Source: Polynucleobacter necessarius (GTDB lineage: Bacteria > Pseudomonadota > Gammaproteobacteria > Burkholderiales > Burkholderiaceae). From it: a DNA stretch of 64,000 nucleotides. Position 1 is the stretch's first letter; each line of letters begins with the position of its first letter. The translations under genes and the position numbers were made by a program. Location: positions 682,001 through 746,000 of the forward strand of contig LT606947.1 in the NCBI GenBank assembly GCA_900095165.1. Direction: 5' to 3'. The notes beneath the pieces were generated by a model. The model was given only the letters and a program-made list of their open reading frames with translations. It was not told the DNA's origin and searched no databases. Shown here in pieces: positions 1 through 10,492 of this stretch.

Positions 1-457
1 TAACTTGATGAACAGCAACACCAAGTTCACGAGCAAATTTACGCACGGAAGGACTTGCATGACTTGCCGTTGGATCCACTTCAACTGGAGTATTACTCAC
101 AGAAGGTGGTGCGGGCGCACGCACAATCGGTGGCTCCGCTTTAGGAGCTGAGACTGGAGCGGGTTCAGCTTTTGCAACCGCTGGGGCAAGAGCTGCATCT
201 GAAGTAACTGCAGCACCACTCTCTTCAAGAACTAAAACAACCGCTCCCTCTGAAATCGAGTCACCTACTTTAACTTTGACCTCTTTCACCACACCGGAGT
301 GTGATGATGGAACGTCCATCGTTGCCTTATCTGACTCAAGAACAACAATAGATTGCTCTTTTTCAACACGGTCACCGGCTTTTACCAATACCTCGATGAC
401 AGGCACATCTTTGTAATTCCCAATATCTGGGACTTTAATATCAATTAGTTGGCTCAT
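1..457 (-). CDS. aceF: Pyruvate dehydrogenase E2, dihydrolipoamide acetyltransferase (N-terminal part, cut by window edge)
   Basis: E2 core of the pyruvate dehydrogenase complex, which passes the acetyl group from lipoate to CoA. Only the first 152 codons are in the window. They show one lipoyl domain (about residues 1-75) with the lipoylated lysine in ESDKATMDVPS, then an Ala/Pro-rich flexible linker (about 80-130), then the start of the E3/E1-binding domain (SPSVRKFARELG). The ATG at 457 opens MSQLIDIKVPDIG, a typical E2 start. It lies 15 bases after the aceE stop, so both genes are probably co-transcribed. No lesion is visible in the part seen. The catalytic domain is outside the window and cannot be judged. 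Confidence 0.93.
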   Translation of the reverse strand, partial: MSQLIDIKVPDIGNYKDVPVIEVLVKAGDRVEKEQSIVVLESDKATMDVPSSHSGVVKEVKVKVGDSISEGAVVLVLEESGAAVTSDAALAPAVAKAEPAPVSAPKAEPPIVRAPAPPSVSNTPVEVDPTASHASPSVRKFARELGVAVHQV

Positions 458-472
458 ATTCTTTGTCCCTGA

Positions 473-3169
473 TCAAACCATCATTGGGTTTGGTTTAGTG
501 ATATCGATTTCATATTTCTTAATCGCTTCAGCTAGTTTTTGACGATCAAGTTGACCGGCATCCACCAACGAACGTAGCGCTGTTAGTACTACCCAGCGAC
601 GATCCACTTCAAAGAAATCACGTAATTTTTCGCGAGTATCGGAACGACCAAAGCCATCGGTGCCCAACACTTCGAAACGACGACCCATATGTTGAATTGC
701 CGGACGAATTTGCTCAGCGAACAAACGAACATAGTCAGTAGCAGCAATCACTGGGCCGGCAGTGTCTTTAAGGCACTTCTCGACATGAGACAAGGTAGGT
801 GCCGCTGTTGGGTTAAGTAGATTGTTGCGATGTACCGCAGTCCAGTCACGACCCAACTCAGTAAAGCTTGGGCAACCCCATAAATCAGAAGCAATACCCC
901 AATCTTTACTTAAGATTTCTGCAGCTTCAATTACTTCGCGGAAAATCGTTCCCGAACCTAAAAGTTGCACACGCAATTTCGCATTAGCATCACCAACCGA
1001 TTTGAGTTTGTACATACCCTTAATGATGTCTTGCTCTGCACCTTTTGGCATTGCTGGGTGCGCATAGTTCTCGTTCATCAAGGTGATGTAGTAATACACA
1101 TCTTCCTGTTCGGCCAACATGCGACGCATACCATCTTGAATAACCACGGCCACTTCAAATGAGAATGAAGGGTCATAGCTGATGCAGTTTGGAATAGCAG
1201 CACTCCACACCTGACTGTGGCCATCTTCGTGCTGAAGACCTTCGCCGTTCAGGGTAGTTCTACCGGCAGTACCGCCCAACAAAAAACCACGGCTGCGCAT
1301 ATCGCCTGCAGCCCAACAGAGGTCGCCAATACGTTGGAAGCCAAACATGGAATAGAAGATGTAGAAAGGCAACATCAGCACACCATGGGTAGAGTATGAA
1401 GTTGCGGCAGCAATCCAATCGCACATACCACCAGCTTCATTAATGCCTTCTTGCAAAATCTGACCAGTTTTATCCTCTTTATAGAACATCAATTGATCGT
1501 GATCTTCCGGAGTATAAAGCTGACCCAACTGATTCCAAATACCTAGCTGGCGGAACATACCTTCCATACCAAAGGTGCGGAACTCATCCGGAACAATCGG
1601 AACCACTCTCTTACCTAAAATCTTATCTCGCACAATCGTATTGAGCATGCGAACAAAGGCCATCGTTGTAGAGATCTCGCGACCCTCTGAAGTTGCCTCT
1701 AACAATGGGGCAAATACATCTAGCGCGGGAACTGGCAAGCTCTTAGCCTTCATACGACGCTGCGGCAAATAACCACCCAACTCTTGACGACGGGCTTTCA
1801 TATACTCAAGCTCAGCACTACCCTCAGCAAATTTCACCAAAGGCATTTTATCGAGCTGCTCATCTTTAACCGGAATCTCAAAACGATCACGGAAACGACG
1901 TACGTCATCCGCATTCATCTTCTTGGCTTGGTGGGCAATGTTCATCGCTTCGCCTGAACCACCCATACCGTAGCCCTTAATCGTGTGAGCCAAAATAACT
2001 GTAGGTTGATTCTTGTGATTCACCGCTGAATGGAAAGCAGCAAATACTTTATGAGGATCATGACCGCCACGATTGAGTTGCCAGATTTCCTCATCACTCC
2101 AGTCGCTCACTAAAGACTTTAATTCGGGAGTATTGAAGACGGTCTCACGTACATAAGCACCATTCTTGGCCTTCATGGTTTGGTATTCGCCATCCACGAT
2201 TGCACCAAGACGCTGCATCAAGATGCCTTTTTTATCACGCGCGAATAAGGCGTCCCAATGACCACCCCAAACAACTTTGATTACATTCCAACCAGCGCCG
2301 CGGAACTCGCCTTCGAGCTCCTGAATGATCTTGCCATTACCGCGCACAGGACCATCAAGGCGTTGCAAGTTACAGTTCACGACAAAAATCAGGTTATCTA
2401 ATTTTTCACGGCCAGCCATACCAATGGCGCCGAGTGATTCCGGCTCATCCGTTTCACCATCACCGAGGAACGCCCAAACTTTGCGACCTTCTGCCTTAAT
2501 AAATCCGCGGTCCTGCATGTAGCGCATAAATCGCGCTTGATAAATAGCCATGATCGGGCCAAGACCCATAGAGACCGTTGGGAACTGCCAGAAATCTGGC
2601 ATCAACCAAGGATGTGGGTAACTAGAAATGCCTTTGCCATCAACCTCTTGACGGAAGTTATTGAGTTGATCTTCAGATAAACGGCCAAGCATATAAGCGC
2701 GTGCGTAAACACCTGGCGCTGAATGTCCTTGGACAAAGATCAGATCACCCCCATGCTCTGGAGATGGCGCATGCCAAAAATGGTTAAAGCCAACATCATA
2801 CAAAGTGGCGGCAGACTGGAATGAGGAAATATGTCCACCAACGTTCGTATCTTTATTAGCACGCAGGACCATAGCCATTGCGTTCCAACGTGTATATGAT
2901 CGAATTCGATGCTCAACGTTTTGATCACCAGGTAGGCGCGCTTGCTGCTCTACTGGAATCGTATTGATGTAGGGGGTTTCTGCATGAAATGGCTGATTAA
3001 CTCCACTAACTCGTGCATGCGAAATTTGCTGGTCAATAAGATAAGCAGCGCGCTCAGGACCCTCACTCCGAATAACGCCATCTAGCGCCTGCAACCACTC
3101 TTGGGTTTCACCCGGATCCGCATCTTGTTTCCCTGCGCTACCCAAAATTTGATCTGGAACTGCTGCCAT
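473..3169 (-). CDS. aceE: Pyruvate dehydrogenase E1 component (homodimeric type)
   Basis: Thiamine-diphosphate-dependent E1 that decarboxylates pyruvate and acetylates the lipoyl group of E2, linking glycolysis to the TCA cycle. The 898-residue frame matches the usual length of about 890 for the homodimeric proteobacterial form. The ThDP/Mg motif is visible at about 235-265 (GDGETDEPES followed by NLIFVVNCN). The C-terminal transketolase-like region is complete, with HEDGHSQVWSAAIPNC at about 645-665. The ATG at 3169 is preceded by a purine-rich GGAGGCAG, a good ribosome site. It is the first gene of an aceE-aceF unit. A palindrome about 110 bases upstream may be its operator. No lesion seen. 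Confidence 0.97.
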   Translation of the reverse strand: MAAVPDQILGSAGKQDADPGETQEWLQALDGVIRSEGPERAAYLIDQQISHARVSGVNQPFHAETPYINTIPVEQQARLPGDQNVEHRIRSYTRWNAMAMVLRANKDTNVGGHISSFQSAATLYDVGFNHFWHAPSPEHGGDLIFVQGHSAPGVYARAYMLGRLSEDQLNNFRQEVDGKGISSYPHPWLMPDFWQFPTVSMGLGPIMAIYQARFMRYMQDRGFIKAEGRKVWAFLGDGETDEPESLGAIGMAGREKLDNLIFVVNCNLQRLDGPVRGNGKIIQELEGEFRGAGWNVIKVVWGGHWDALFARDKKGILMQRLGAIVDGEYQTMKAKNGAYVRETVFNTPELKSLVSDWSDEEIWQLNRGGHDPHKVFAAFHSAVNHKNQPTVILAHTIKGYGMGGSGEAMNIAHQAKKMNADDVRRFRDRFEIPVKDEQLDKMPLVKFAEGSAELEYMKARRQELGGYLPQRRMKAKSLPVPALDVFAPLLEATSEGREISTTMAFVRMLNTIVRDKILGKRVVPIVPDEFRTFGMEGMFRQLGIWNQLGQLYTPEDHDQLMFYKEDKTGQILQEGINEAGGMCDWIAAATSYSTHGVLMLPFYIFYSMFGFQRIGDLCWAAGDMRSRGFLLGGTAGRTTLNGEGLQHEDGHSQVWSAAIPNCISYDPSFSFEVAVVIQDGMRRMLAEQEDVYYYITLMNENYAHPAMPKGAEQDIIKGMYKLKSVGDANAKLRVQLLGSGTIFREVIEAAEILSKDWGIASDLWGCPSFTELGRDWTAVHRNNLLNPTAAPTLSHVEKCLKDTAGPVIAATDYVRLFAEQIRPAIQHMGRRFEVLGTDGFGRSDTREKLRDFFEVDRRWVVLTALRSLVDAGQLDRQKLAEAIKKYEIDITKPNPMMV

Positions 3170-3274
3170 AAACTGCCTCCATTATTCACATCGGTCTTAT
3201 TCATTTACTTTATAGGCAATATTCTAGGAAGGTCTATGGGTGTAAACAAGCAATTTTCCACATAATGATAGTAT

Positions 3275-3291
3275 TTCTCACTATGTGAGAA
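3275..3291. promoter_or_regulatory. Inverted repeat, possible operator between aceE and the kinase pseudogene
   Basis: TTCTCAC-TAT-GTGAGAA is a perfect 7-base inverted repeat with a 3-base spacer. It sits in the 241-base divergent gap, about 105 bases upstream of the aceE ATG and 120 bases upstream of the kinase. It is short, has no T run and looks like a dimeric repressor site, not a terminator. It does not match the enterobacterial PdhR site as I know it. The regulator is unknown. Confidence 0.4.
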
Positions 3292-3410
3292 TATGTTGCA
3301 CCGCAATTAAATGGGCGGCATAAAGCAAAAGGAGAAAGAAAGGCTACCCATCAGGCAAAATAAGCGGATTACATGAAAAAATCGCGTTTTCAATCTGGCA
3401 GCTCAAGCCC

Positions 3411-5883
3411 GTGAAATGGCTCCGTCGAATACGGAGTTTTAAACCTGTCTACACACCATTAATAGCAATCGTTCTTTTTACAGTGGTTATGGGCGTCATC
3501 ATGGGAACCCTGCAGCTTCAGGAAAAGAGCCAGCAAGAAGCAGCTCTTTTTAGAGGGCTCTCTTTTGCAAAGCAACGAATCCACTTGCGATTTGCAAACA
3601 ACACTGATGTACTTCAATCAATCGGCCGCGATTATGTCGGGGCTAGAGAATCTGAAAAATTAAAAGATAACGCGATTATTCAGGCGGAGAATCTACTCCA
3701 AAGCAACCATGAAATTGCCCAAATCATTTGGATTAACGAAGCGAGCCAGCGTCAATGGAGAATTCCACCGGACAACTTAAAAACGGAATGGTTTAATAAA
3801 GCTAATAATGCTGGTGTCATTAATCAAGCCTTGAAAAAAACACTGGAACTTAGCGCCGCTACTAATAGTCCAGCATTTAGTCAATTCATTTCACTTGAAG
3901 TTCCAAGAGATGAGTTGATTTCAAAAGAAATTCGGAATGTTTTTTGGCAAACAGTACCTCAAATTTCCGGCAATGAAATCAAAGGCATGGTTGCTGTCTT
4001 ATACACAACCCAGGGTTTGCTAGGTATGATTCCAGGCGAACTTAAAGGCCAGTATCGATTCACCCTAATCACGGATGACGATAAGGTTTTAGCAATTTCA
4101 TCAGACAGAAATACCCCTAAACGTGCATTTAGCAATCAAACCAGCTTAGATATAGGGGTGCTCAGCCCAAATCTGAGCTTACGTATTGATACCTATCCAC
4201 CCGCCACAAATCTGACCTTTAGAATGTTGATTGGTGTAGTTCTGGGATTAAGCGCATTCGTTATCTGGAGCCTGTGGTCAGCACTTAAACAGATGCAGGT
4301 TCGACAAGAGGCCGAAGCGAATCTTCGCGCTGAAACCAACTTCCGTAGTGCAATGGAGAACTCCACCCCAGTAGGAATTCGTGCGCACGATATGAATAGG
4401 ACAATCACCTACGTCAATCCCGCCTTTTGCGAGATGACGGGCTGGTCAGCAGATGAACTCATCGGACTTAGCCCACCTTTTCCTTTTTGGCCTGAAGGGC
4501 AAAAAACCGAGCTCACCGAGAAAATGAATCAGGCGCTCAAGCTAGCATTGAATCAAGGTAAAAAAACTTGGAGTCGAGGGCTCAATTCTCCACCGCAACG
4601 GCTCGATCATTCAAACTCGCACCTTTATTTCACCACTGATTAATGAAAATGGTAAGCAAACAGGTTGGGTAACCTCTTTAATTGATATTTCTGAACCAAA
4701 GAAAATTCGCGAAGAATTGGCTACCTCACAAGAGCGTTTCATTACCGTTTTAGAAGGTCTAGATGCCGCAGTATCGGTCGTCTCTAATGAGACCAGTGAA
4801 TTACTCTTTGCAAATCGCTTTTATCGCGAACGCTTTGGTGATGCCGCTAAAGGTCATTTTGATTTGGCTGGTGGCGATACCAAACAAAATATTATTGAGA
4901 TTCTTGCTGAAGGCGCCGAACCCGCTTCCCCGTATCAAGAAATAGTGTCAGAGGAAATCCAATTACTAGATGAATCAAATGGAACTTCAAAATGGTATGA
5001 AGTTCGCAGGCGTTTTATACCTTGGGTTGATGGACATTCCGCTCAATTACTAATTGCGACGGATATTACGATTCGCATCGAAGCGGATGATCTAGCGCGC
5101 CAACAAGAAGAGCGTATGCAATTTACTAGCCGCTTAACCACGATGGGTGAAATGGCCTCTTCATTATCCCACGAATTAAATCAACCGCTTGCAGCCATCT
5201 CCAACTATTGCATGGGTGTAGCAAAACGTTTGCAAGGTCACTTGGATCCTGTCACGCAAAAAGACATTCTTCCTGCGCTGAAAAAAGCCACCGATTAAGC
5301 GCATAGAGCTGGCACTATTATTCAGCGCATTAAAGGGTTTGTTAAGCGCAGTGAACCCCAACGCAAATCATGCGATATCAGTGAAATTATTAATGACGCT
5401 GTTGGCCTTGTTGAAATCGAAGCACACCGTCATCGACTGAGCATCACCACTGAAATTGCCGAAAATCTTCCATCGGTCGACGTGGATCCAGTCTTAATTC
5501 TGCAGGTACTAGTTAATCTCTTGAAGAACTCTCTCGATAGCTTGAGGGAGGCATACCCCCTTTCCTCGCGCTGGTCAGCCCCTCCAGTTCGGATCTCAAC
5601 TGATCTGGATACCAGCACCTTCCCTACGATGCTGCGCATTCAAGTGACAGATGCAGGTGCCGGAATTGCCGAATCCGTCATCGAACGCATGTTTGAGCCC
5701 TTTTTTAGCACTAAAAACGATGGCATGGGCATGGGTTTGAATATTTGCCGCTCTGTAATTGAGTCCCATCAGGGTCGACTGTGGGCAAAAAATCACATGG
5801 ATGCAGAACATACAAAGCTGTCAGGCTGCACCTTTACAATACTATTACCCTTGGAAGCCTCAGGCACTGAAGGCAATGGTTAA
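3411..5883 (+). pseudogene. PAS-domain sensor histidine kinase, broken by a frameshift and a nonsense codon
   Basis: Remains of a membrane histidine kinase of about 820 residues. In order: TM helix (about 14-34), a periplasmic sensor region of about 230 residues, a second TM helix (about 272-292), two PAS domains, the phospho-acceptor box SSLSHELNQPLAAI, and a HATPase domain with NLLKNSLDSL and GMGMGLNICRSVI. Two lesions are visible. The frame changes near 4560-4580, close to a run of seven A: the first frame ends at 4643, while the next frame reads HRNGSIIQTRTFISPL through the same stretch. A TAA at 5296-5298 interrupts ATD-stop-AHRAG, where CAA (Gln) is expected; the frame is open on both sides. 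The start is uncertain: GTG 3411 is used, but ATG 3373 in another frame may be the original start with a third shift. Its partner regulator follows directly and is intact. Confidence 0.93.
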
Positions 5884-5917
5884 TAATGCATTTTTAGATT
5901 TATCTGCGAGAGCTAAT

Positions 5918-6568
5918 ATGAATATGAGTGGCGCTACCAAACCGAATCAAGCTGAAGTGGTTTATGTTGTGGATGACGACGAAGCTGTCCGAGACTCCCT
6001 CACTTGGTTGCTAGAAAGCAATGGTTATGTTGTTCGTTGCCACGCAAGCGCAGAACGATTCTTGCAGTCACTCCAAAGCACAGATAAATCTACTATCTCT
6101 TGCGCTATCTTAGATGTCCGCATGTCGGGGATGTCTGGTCTTGAGTTACAAGAACGTTTAATTAGTGAAAATCTACCAATGCCAGTCGCCTTCATTACTG
6201 GTCATGGTGATGTTTCAATGGCAGTGTCAACCATGAAGCGTGGTGCAGTGGATTTCATTGAAAAACCTTTTAAAGAAAATGATCTCTGTGGTTTAGTAGA
6301 TCGCATGCTTGCTAAAGCACGCATTGATTACTCACAGGCAAGTCAACGCAAGATTACGCAGAGCCTCTTGAGTAAGCTCACTGGCCGCGAGCGCCAAGTT
6401 TTAGAGCGCATTGTGGCAGGTCGTTTGAATAAGCAGATTGCAGATGATCTTGGTATCTCCATTAAAACTGTAGAGGCGCACCGCGCCAACATCATGGAAA
6501 AGTTCAACGTGAATATCGTTGCAGACTTACTCCGCTTAGCTCTTTCAGATCCACAACCCACGAATTAA
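5918..6568 (+). CDS. FixJ-family two-component response regulator
   Basis: Transcription regulator with an N-terminal receiver domain (about residues 10-125) and a C-terminal LuxR-type helix-turn-helix (about 150-210). The phospho-acceptor Asp is in AILDVRMSGMSGLE, the acidic pair in YVVDDDE, and the conserved Lys in FIEKPF. The DNA-binding part reads LTGRERQVLERIVAGRLNKQ then IKTVEAHRANIMEKF. I chose ATG 5918 (MNMSGATKPNQ), which has GCGAGAG upstream; the longer upstream frame only overlaps the kinase tail. It is 34 bases after the kinase stop and was surely its partner. With the kinase broken, it is now an orphan unless another kinase or a small phosphodonor acts on it. Confidence 0.9.
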   Translation: MNMSGATKPNQAEVVYVVDDDEAVRDSLTWLLESNGYVVRCHASAERFLQSLQSTDKSTISCAILDVRMSGMSGLELQERLISENLPMPVAFITGHGDVSMAVSTMKRGAVDFIEKPFKENDLCGLVDRMLAKARIDYSQASQRKITQSLLSKLTGRERQVLERIVAGRLNKQIADDLGISIKTVEAHRANIMEKFNVNIVADLLRLALSDPQPTN

Positions 6569-6574
6569 TCTTCT

Positions 6575-7435
6575 ATGCCTGCACAGTTACTCGATGGCGT
6601 CGCCCTATCTAAAAAATTACGCACTGAGATTGCAGCGCGTGGAGCCATCGTCACTGCCAAAGGCATTAGACCCGGTTTAGCTGTCATCGTCGTTGGCGAG
6701 AACCCAGCTAGCCAGGTTTACGTCAGAAATAAAGTAAAAGCCTGTGAAGATGTTGGCTTTCATTCTGTGCTTGAGCGCTACTCAGCCGAGCTAGGTGAAG
6801 AGGAATTGCTTGCTCGCATCGCCACGCTAAATGCTGATCCTGCCATTCATGGAACCTTGGTTCAACTACCCATCCCTGAACATATTGCAGCTGAACGCGT
6901 ACTGGAGGCAATCGCTCCAGAAAAAGACGTAGATGGCTTTCATGTGGCTAATGCTGGCGCCTTAATGGTTGGTCAGCCCGAATTCAAGCCTTGCACCCCC
7001 TACGGCTGCATGAAGATTTTGGAGAGTATTGAATATCCTATCCGGGGTGCACGCGCAGTGATCGTAGGCGCATCCAATATCGTTGGCAAACCAATGGCAA
7101 TGCTCTTACTGCAAGCCGGCGCAACGGTCACTATTTGCAACAGTAAAACTCGTGACTTGGCACACCACACTAAGGATGCAGATATCCTGGTTGTAGCTAC
7201 CGGTAAACCGAAAATGATTACTGGCGATATGGTGAAGAACGGCGCCGTTGTCATTGACGTTGGTATTAATCGCATGCCTGACGGCAAGCTGTGTGGCGAC
7301 GTGGATTTTGATGCCGCTCAATATGTTGCCGGTTGGATTACTCCTGTGCCAGGCGGTGTAGGCCCGATGACTATCACAATGCTGCTCATGAATACCCTCG
7401 AAGCAGCAGAAAAAGCAGCCAAACCTTCTAACTAG
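6575..7435 (+). CDS. folD: Methylenetetrahydrofolate dehydrogenase / methenyltetrahydrofolate cyclohydrolase
   Basis: Bifunctional cytosolic enzyme interconverting 5,10-methylene-THF, 5,10-methenyl-THF and 10-formyl-THF, supplying one-carbon units for purines and formyl-Met. The 286-residue length is normal. The catalytic lysine lies in [13 protein letters not shown] (about residue 55). The folate loop PEKDVDGFH is at about 118. The dinucleotide site [14 protein letters not shown] is at about 165, and the C-terminal signature [11 protein letters not shown] at about 260. It begins 6 bases after the response-regulator stop, so it probably shares that transcript. No lesion seen. Confidence 0.97.
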   Translation: MPAQLLDGVALSKKLRTEIAARGAIVTAKGIRPGLAVIVVGENPASQVYVRNKVKACEDVGFHSVLERYSAELGEEELLARIATLNADPAIHGTLVQLPIPEHIAAERVLEAIAPEKDVDGFHVANAGALMVGQPEFKPCTPYGCMKILESIEYPIRGARAVIVGASNIVGKPMAMLLLQAGATVTICNSKTRDLAHHTKDADILVVATGKPKMITGDMVKNGAVVIDVGINRMPDGKLCGDVDFDAAQYVAGWITPVPGGVGPMTITMLLMNTLEAAEKAAKPSN

Positions 7436-7498
7436 TAGCCTCTGCTTTTGCGCCTGAACAGCGCCACATTAGCAAAAATTTACGTCGTCCATTAAGCT

Positions 7499-9637
7499 AT
7501 GGGGGTGACTACATCAACAACTTTAAAGCCTTCTGCTGAAATCCAAAAGAATCCACTCATTTCATTCGGGAGAGGCATTTGCACTTACTCCGAAGTGAAG
7601 CCCTCAGACATTGAGCCTGCAATTGATTTTTTGTTAAATGAAGCAGAAAAGGCGGTAGCTCATGCAGTTGATCCAAGCACTCCAGCAAACTGGGATGACT
7701 TGCTTGAACCACTTGAAGATGCAACTGAAGCGCTCAGTAGATCTTGGGGGGTGATTTCTCACTTGAATAGCGTTGCAGATACCCCAAAACTGAGAGCGAC
7801 TTATGGGGGGATGATGCCCAAGGTAACTGCATTTTTTTCAAGCCTAGGTCAAAATCTAGCGCTGTATCAAAAGTTTAAAGAACTTAGTCAAAGCCCTGCC
7901 TATGCAACCCTCTCTGTCGCACAGAAAAAGGTCATTGAAAACTCATTAAGAGATTTTCGTCTTGGCGGTGCAGAGCTTTCCGGCTCTCAAAAGCCACGCT
8001 TCGCAAAGATTCAAGATGAACAAGCGTTGTTAGGCAAAGCATTCTCTGATCATGTTTTGGATGCAACAGATAGTTTTGTGCATCTCATCACCAATGAAGC
8101 TGAGTTAATCGGGTTGCCAGAAGATGCTATCGCCGCGGCCGCTGATCTTGCCCAACAGAAGAAGCTTCAAGGCTGGGCATTTTCATTGCACTTCCCATCC
8201 TATTACCCAGTCATGCAGTACTCAGAAAATCGCCTATTGCGTCGCCTAATGTATGAGGCCTATGTGACGCGAGCTTCTGAATTAGCTCCCGAGTACGCTC
8301 AAGGAAAAATTGATTGGAACAATACTCAAAATATACTCGAGCAGCTGAAACTGCGCGATGAAGAGTCAGCCATGCTGGGATTTAAAAATTACGCAGCCTT
8401 GAGCCTAGCCCCAAAGATGGCAAATGATGTTGAAGAAGTGGATACCTTCCTGACTAACTTTGCACAAAAGGCAAAACCTTTTGCGCTCGAAGACTGGCGA
8501 GAGCTTTCTGCTTTCGCCAAATCTGAACTCTCTATTGCGGAGGGTTTGGAACCGTGGGATATTGCTTTTGCATCAGAAAGATTAAAGCAAGAGCGTTATG
8601 CATTTTCCGAAAACGAGTTGAAGCAATATTTTCCCCTGCCTAAAGTTCTGGAAGGCTTATTTGGAGTCATTCAAACCTTGTTTGGCGTAAAGATTGAAGG
8701 CGCTGAGCTACCAATATGGCATGCAGACGTTCAATCCTTCTCAGTTAAAAATGCTGAGGACCGGATCGTTGCGTATTTTTACCTAGACCCCTACGCTAGA
8801 CCAGGCAAGCGTGGTGGCGCCTGGATGGATGATGCGCGTGGTCGTCGAGAGTTGCCAAATGGTGAAATTCAAGTACCGGTCGCGTATTTAGTGTGTAACT
8901 TTGCGCCGCCAGTAAAAGTAGATGGTGTACTACGACAACCAACAATCACTCATGATGATGTCATCACCCTCTTTCATGAAAGCGGTCATGGCTTGCATCA
9001 TCTCTTAACGCAAGTAAGCGCTTTGGGTGTATCCGGAATTAATGGTGTGGAATTGGATGCCATCGAATTGCCAAGCCAGTTTATGGAAAACTTCTGCTGG
9101 GAATGGGAAGTCTTAGAAAAGATGACAGCCCATGCTGAAACTGGCAAGCCACTCCCCAAGGAATTATTTAACAAAATGCTCGCTGCGAAGAATTTCCAAA
9201 ATGGTTATATGACGCTGCGCCAAGTCGTAATGTCATTGACTGATTGGCGTCTGCACTCGAGCCTTGATCCCAAGCATGCTCAAGGACAAGCTGTACTCGA
9301 TCTCTCCAGGAGTATTGCAGATCAGTTCAATGTCATACCTCAGCCAACCATCTCCCGTTGGATCAATACCTTTAGCCATATTTTTGCAGGCGGCTATGCT
9401 GCAGGTTATTACAGCTATAAATGGGCTGAAGTACTTTCAGCCGATGTTTATGCCGCCTTTGAAGAAGCAGCAAAGCTCACCGGTAGTGTTCTTGATGAAA
9501 ATACTGGCACCCGTTATCGCAAAGAGATTCTAGAGGTAGGTGGTAGTCGCCCTGCCGCTGAGTCCTTTAAAGCATTTAGAGGTCGCGAGCCAAGCATTGA
9601 TGCCCTACTTCGCCACGGCGGCCTAGTAACTCAATAA
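7499..9637 (+). CDS. prlC: Oligopeptidase A (M3 family zinc metallopeptidase)
   Basis: Cytosolic zinc peptidase that degrades short peptides, including cleaved signal peptides. The zinc motif HESGHGLHH (HExxH form) is at about residue 493, with the downstream glutamate ligand in the segment GVELDAIELPSQFMENF. The 712-residue length is slightly above the E. coli enzyme (680), mainly at the N terminus, where NPLISFGRGI marks the usual beginning. An ATG further in is possible, so the start is not certain. Gap to folD is 63 bases. No lesion seen. Confidence 0.94.
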   Translation: MGVTTSTTLKPSAEIQKNPLISFGRGICTYSEVKPSDIEPAIDFLLNEAEKAVAHAVDPSTPANWDDLLEPLEDATEALSRSWGVISHLNSVADTPKLRATYGGMMPKVTAFFSSLGQNLALYQKFKELSQSPAYATLSVAQKKVIENSLRDFRLGGAELSGSQKPRFAKIQDEQALLGKAFSDHVLDATDSFVHLITNEAELIGLPEDAIAAAADLAQQKKLQGWAFSLHFPSYYPVMQYSENRLLRRLMYEAYVTRASELAPEYAQGKIDWNNTQNILEQLKLRDEESAMLGFKNYAALSLAPKMANDVEEVDTFLTNFAQKAKPFALEDWRELSAFAKSELSIAEGLEPWDIAFASERLKQERYAFSENELKQYFPLPKVLEGLFGVIQTLFGVKIEGAELPIWHADVQSFSVKNAEDRIVAYFYLDPYARPGKRGGAWMDDARGRRELPNGEIQVPVAYLVCNFAPPVKVDGVLRQPTITHDDVITLFHESGHGLHHLLTQVSALGVSGINGVELDAIELPSQFMENFCWEWEVLEKMTAHAETGKPLPKELFNKMLAAKNFQNGYMTLRQVVMSLTDWRLHSSLDPKHAQGQAVLDLSRSIADQFNVIPQPTISRWINTFSHIFAGGYAAGYYSYKWAEVLSADVYAAFEEAAKLTGSVLDENTGTRYRKEILEVGGSRPAAESFKAFRGREPSIDALLRHGGLVTQ

Positions 9638-9646
9638 AGAGACGAT

Positions 9647-10492
9647 CTAAGCTTTGATTTCAGCGATCACTGGGGCGTGATCCGAAGGTTGCTCCCAAGT
9701 ACGAGACTCTTTGTCAATGATGCTCGCATTGCATTTCTCCTTGAGTGCATCACTTAGAAGGATGTGATCGATGCGCATACCGGCGTTTCTTTTGAAACCC
9801 ATCATGCGATAATCCCACCAGCTGAAGGATTTTGGCGCTTGGTCAAACATTCGAAATGAATCCGTTAAGCCCAAATTGAGGAGCTTCTGAAAAGCTTTGC
9901 GCTCTGGAGGGGATACAAGATTCTGGCCAATCCACTTTGACGGATCATGAACATCATCATCTGTAGGCGCAATATTGAAGTCACCCAAGAGTGCTAGGCG
10001 AGTATTCTGGGTCAACTCTTCTTTTAACCAATCATTCAGCGCTGTAAGCCATCCCAACTTGTATTGAAATTTATCGCTATCGGGCGATTGTCCATTGGGG
10101 AAATATGCCGATACGAGTCGAATGGGTTGCATTCCCTTGAAGCACACGGTAGCGGCCAAGATGCGCCGTTGCTCATCTGTATTGCCAGGAATATTTCTGA
10201 GATGCCTTAGAAAAGTTGTTTCATGATCCGTAGCAATCGGCGCCAATGCAGCTTTGCGAACAATGATGGCTACACCGTTATAGGTCTTCTGTCCAGCAGC
10301 CAGACTCAGGTAGCCAGCCTCTTCGAGCTCTTTGTGAGGATACTTGTCATCAGTAAGCTTGAGCTCTTGAAGGCACAAGGCATCAATAGGCGTTTTTGCT
10401 CGCTCTTGATCTTGTAACCACTTCAAAACATGGGGTAAACGAACCTTTAAAGAATTGACGTTCCATGCAGCTATTCGAACTGATTCAGCCAT
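9647..10492 (-). CDS. xth: Exodeoxyribonuclease III (AP endonuclease, ExoIII family)
   Basis: Base-excision-repair nuclease acting at abasic sites and 3' blocked ends. Metal and catalytic residues are in place: N in AAWNVNS, E in LCLQELK, D and N in LLGDFNIAP, and the terminal SDHAPVI. The length of 281 residues is normal. I chose ATG 10492 (MAESVRIAAWNVNS): the ATG overlaps the stop of ntrC in ATGGCTGA, and the upstream extension has no family resemblance. Translational coupling to ntrC is likely. The gene converges on prlC with 9 bases between the stops. Confidence 0.93.
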   Translation of the reverse strand: MAESVRIAAWNVNSLKVRLPHVLKWLQDQERAKTPIDALCLQELKLTDDKYPHKELEEAGYLSLAAGQKTYNGVAIIVRKAALAPIATDHETTFLRHLRNIPGNTDEQRRILAATVCFKGMQPIRLVSAYFPNGQSPDSDKFQYKLGWLTALNDWLKEELTQNTRLALLGDFNIAPTDDDVHDPSKWIGQNLVSPPERKAFQKLLNLGLTDSFRMFDQAPKSFSWWDYRMMGFKRNAGMRIDHILLSDALKEKCNASIIDKESRTWEQPSDHAPVIAEIKA

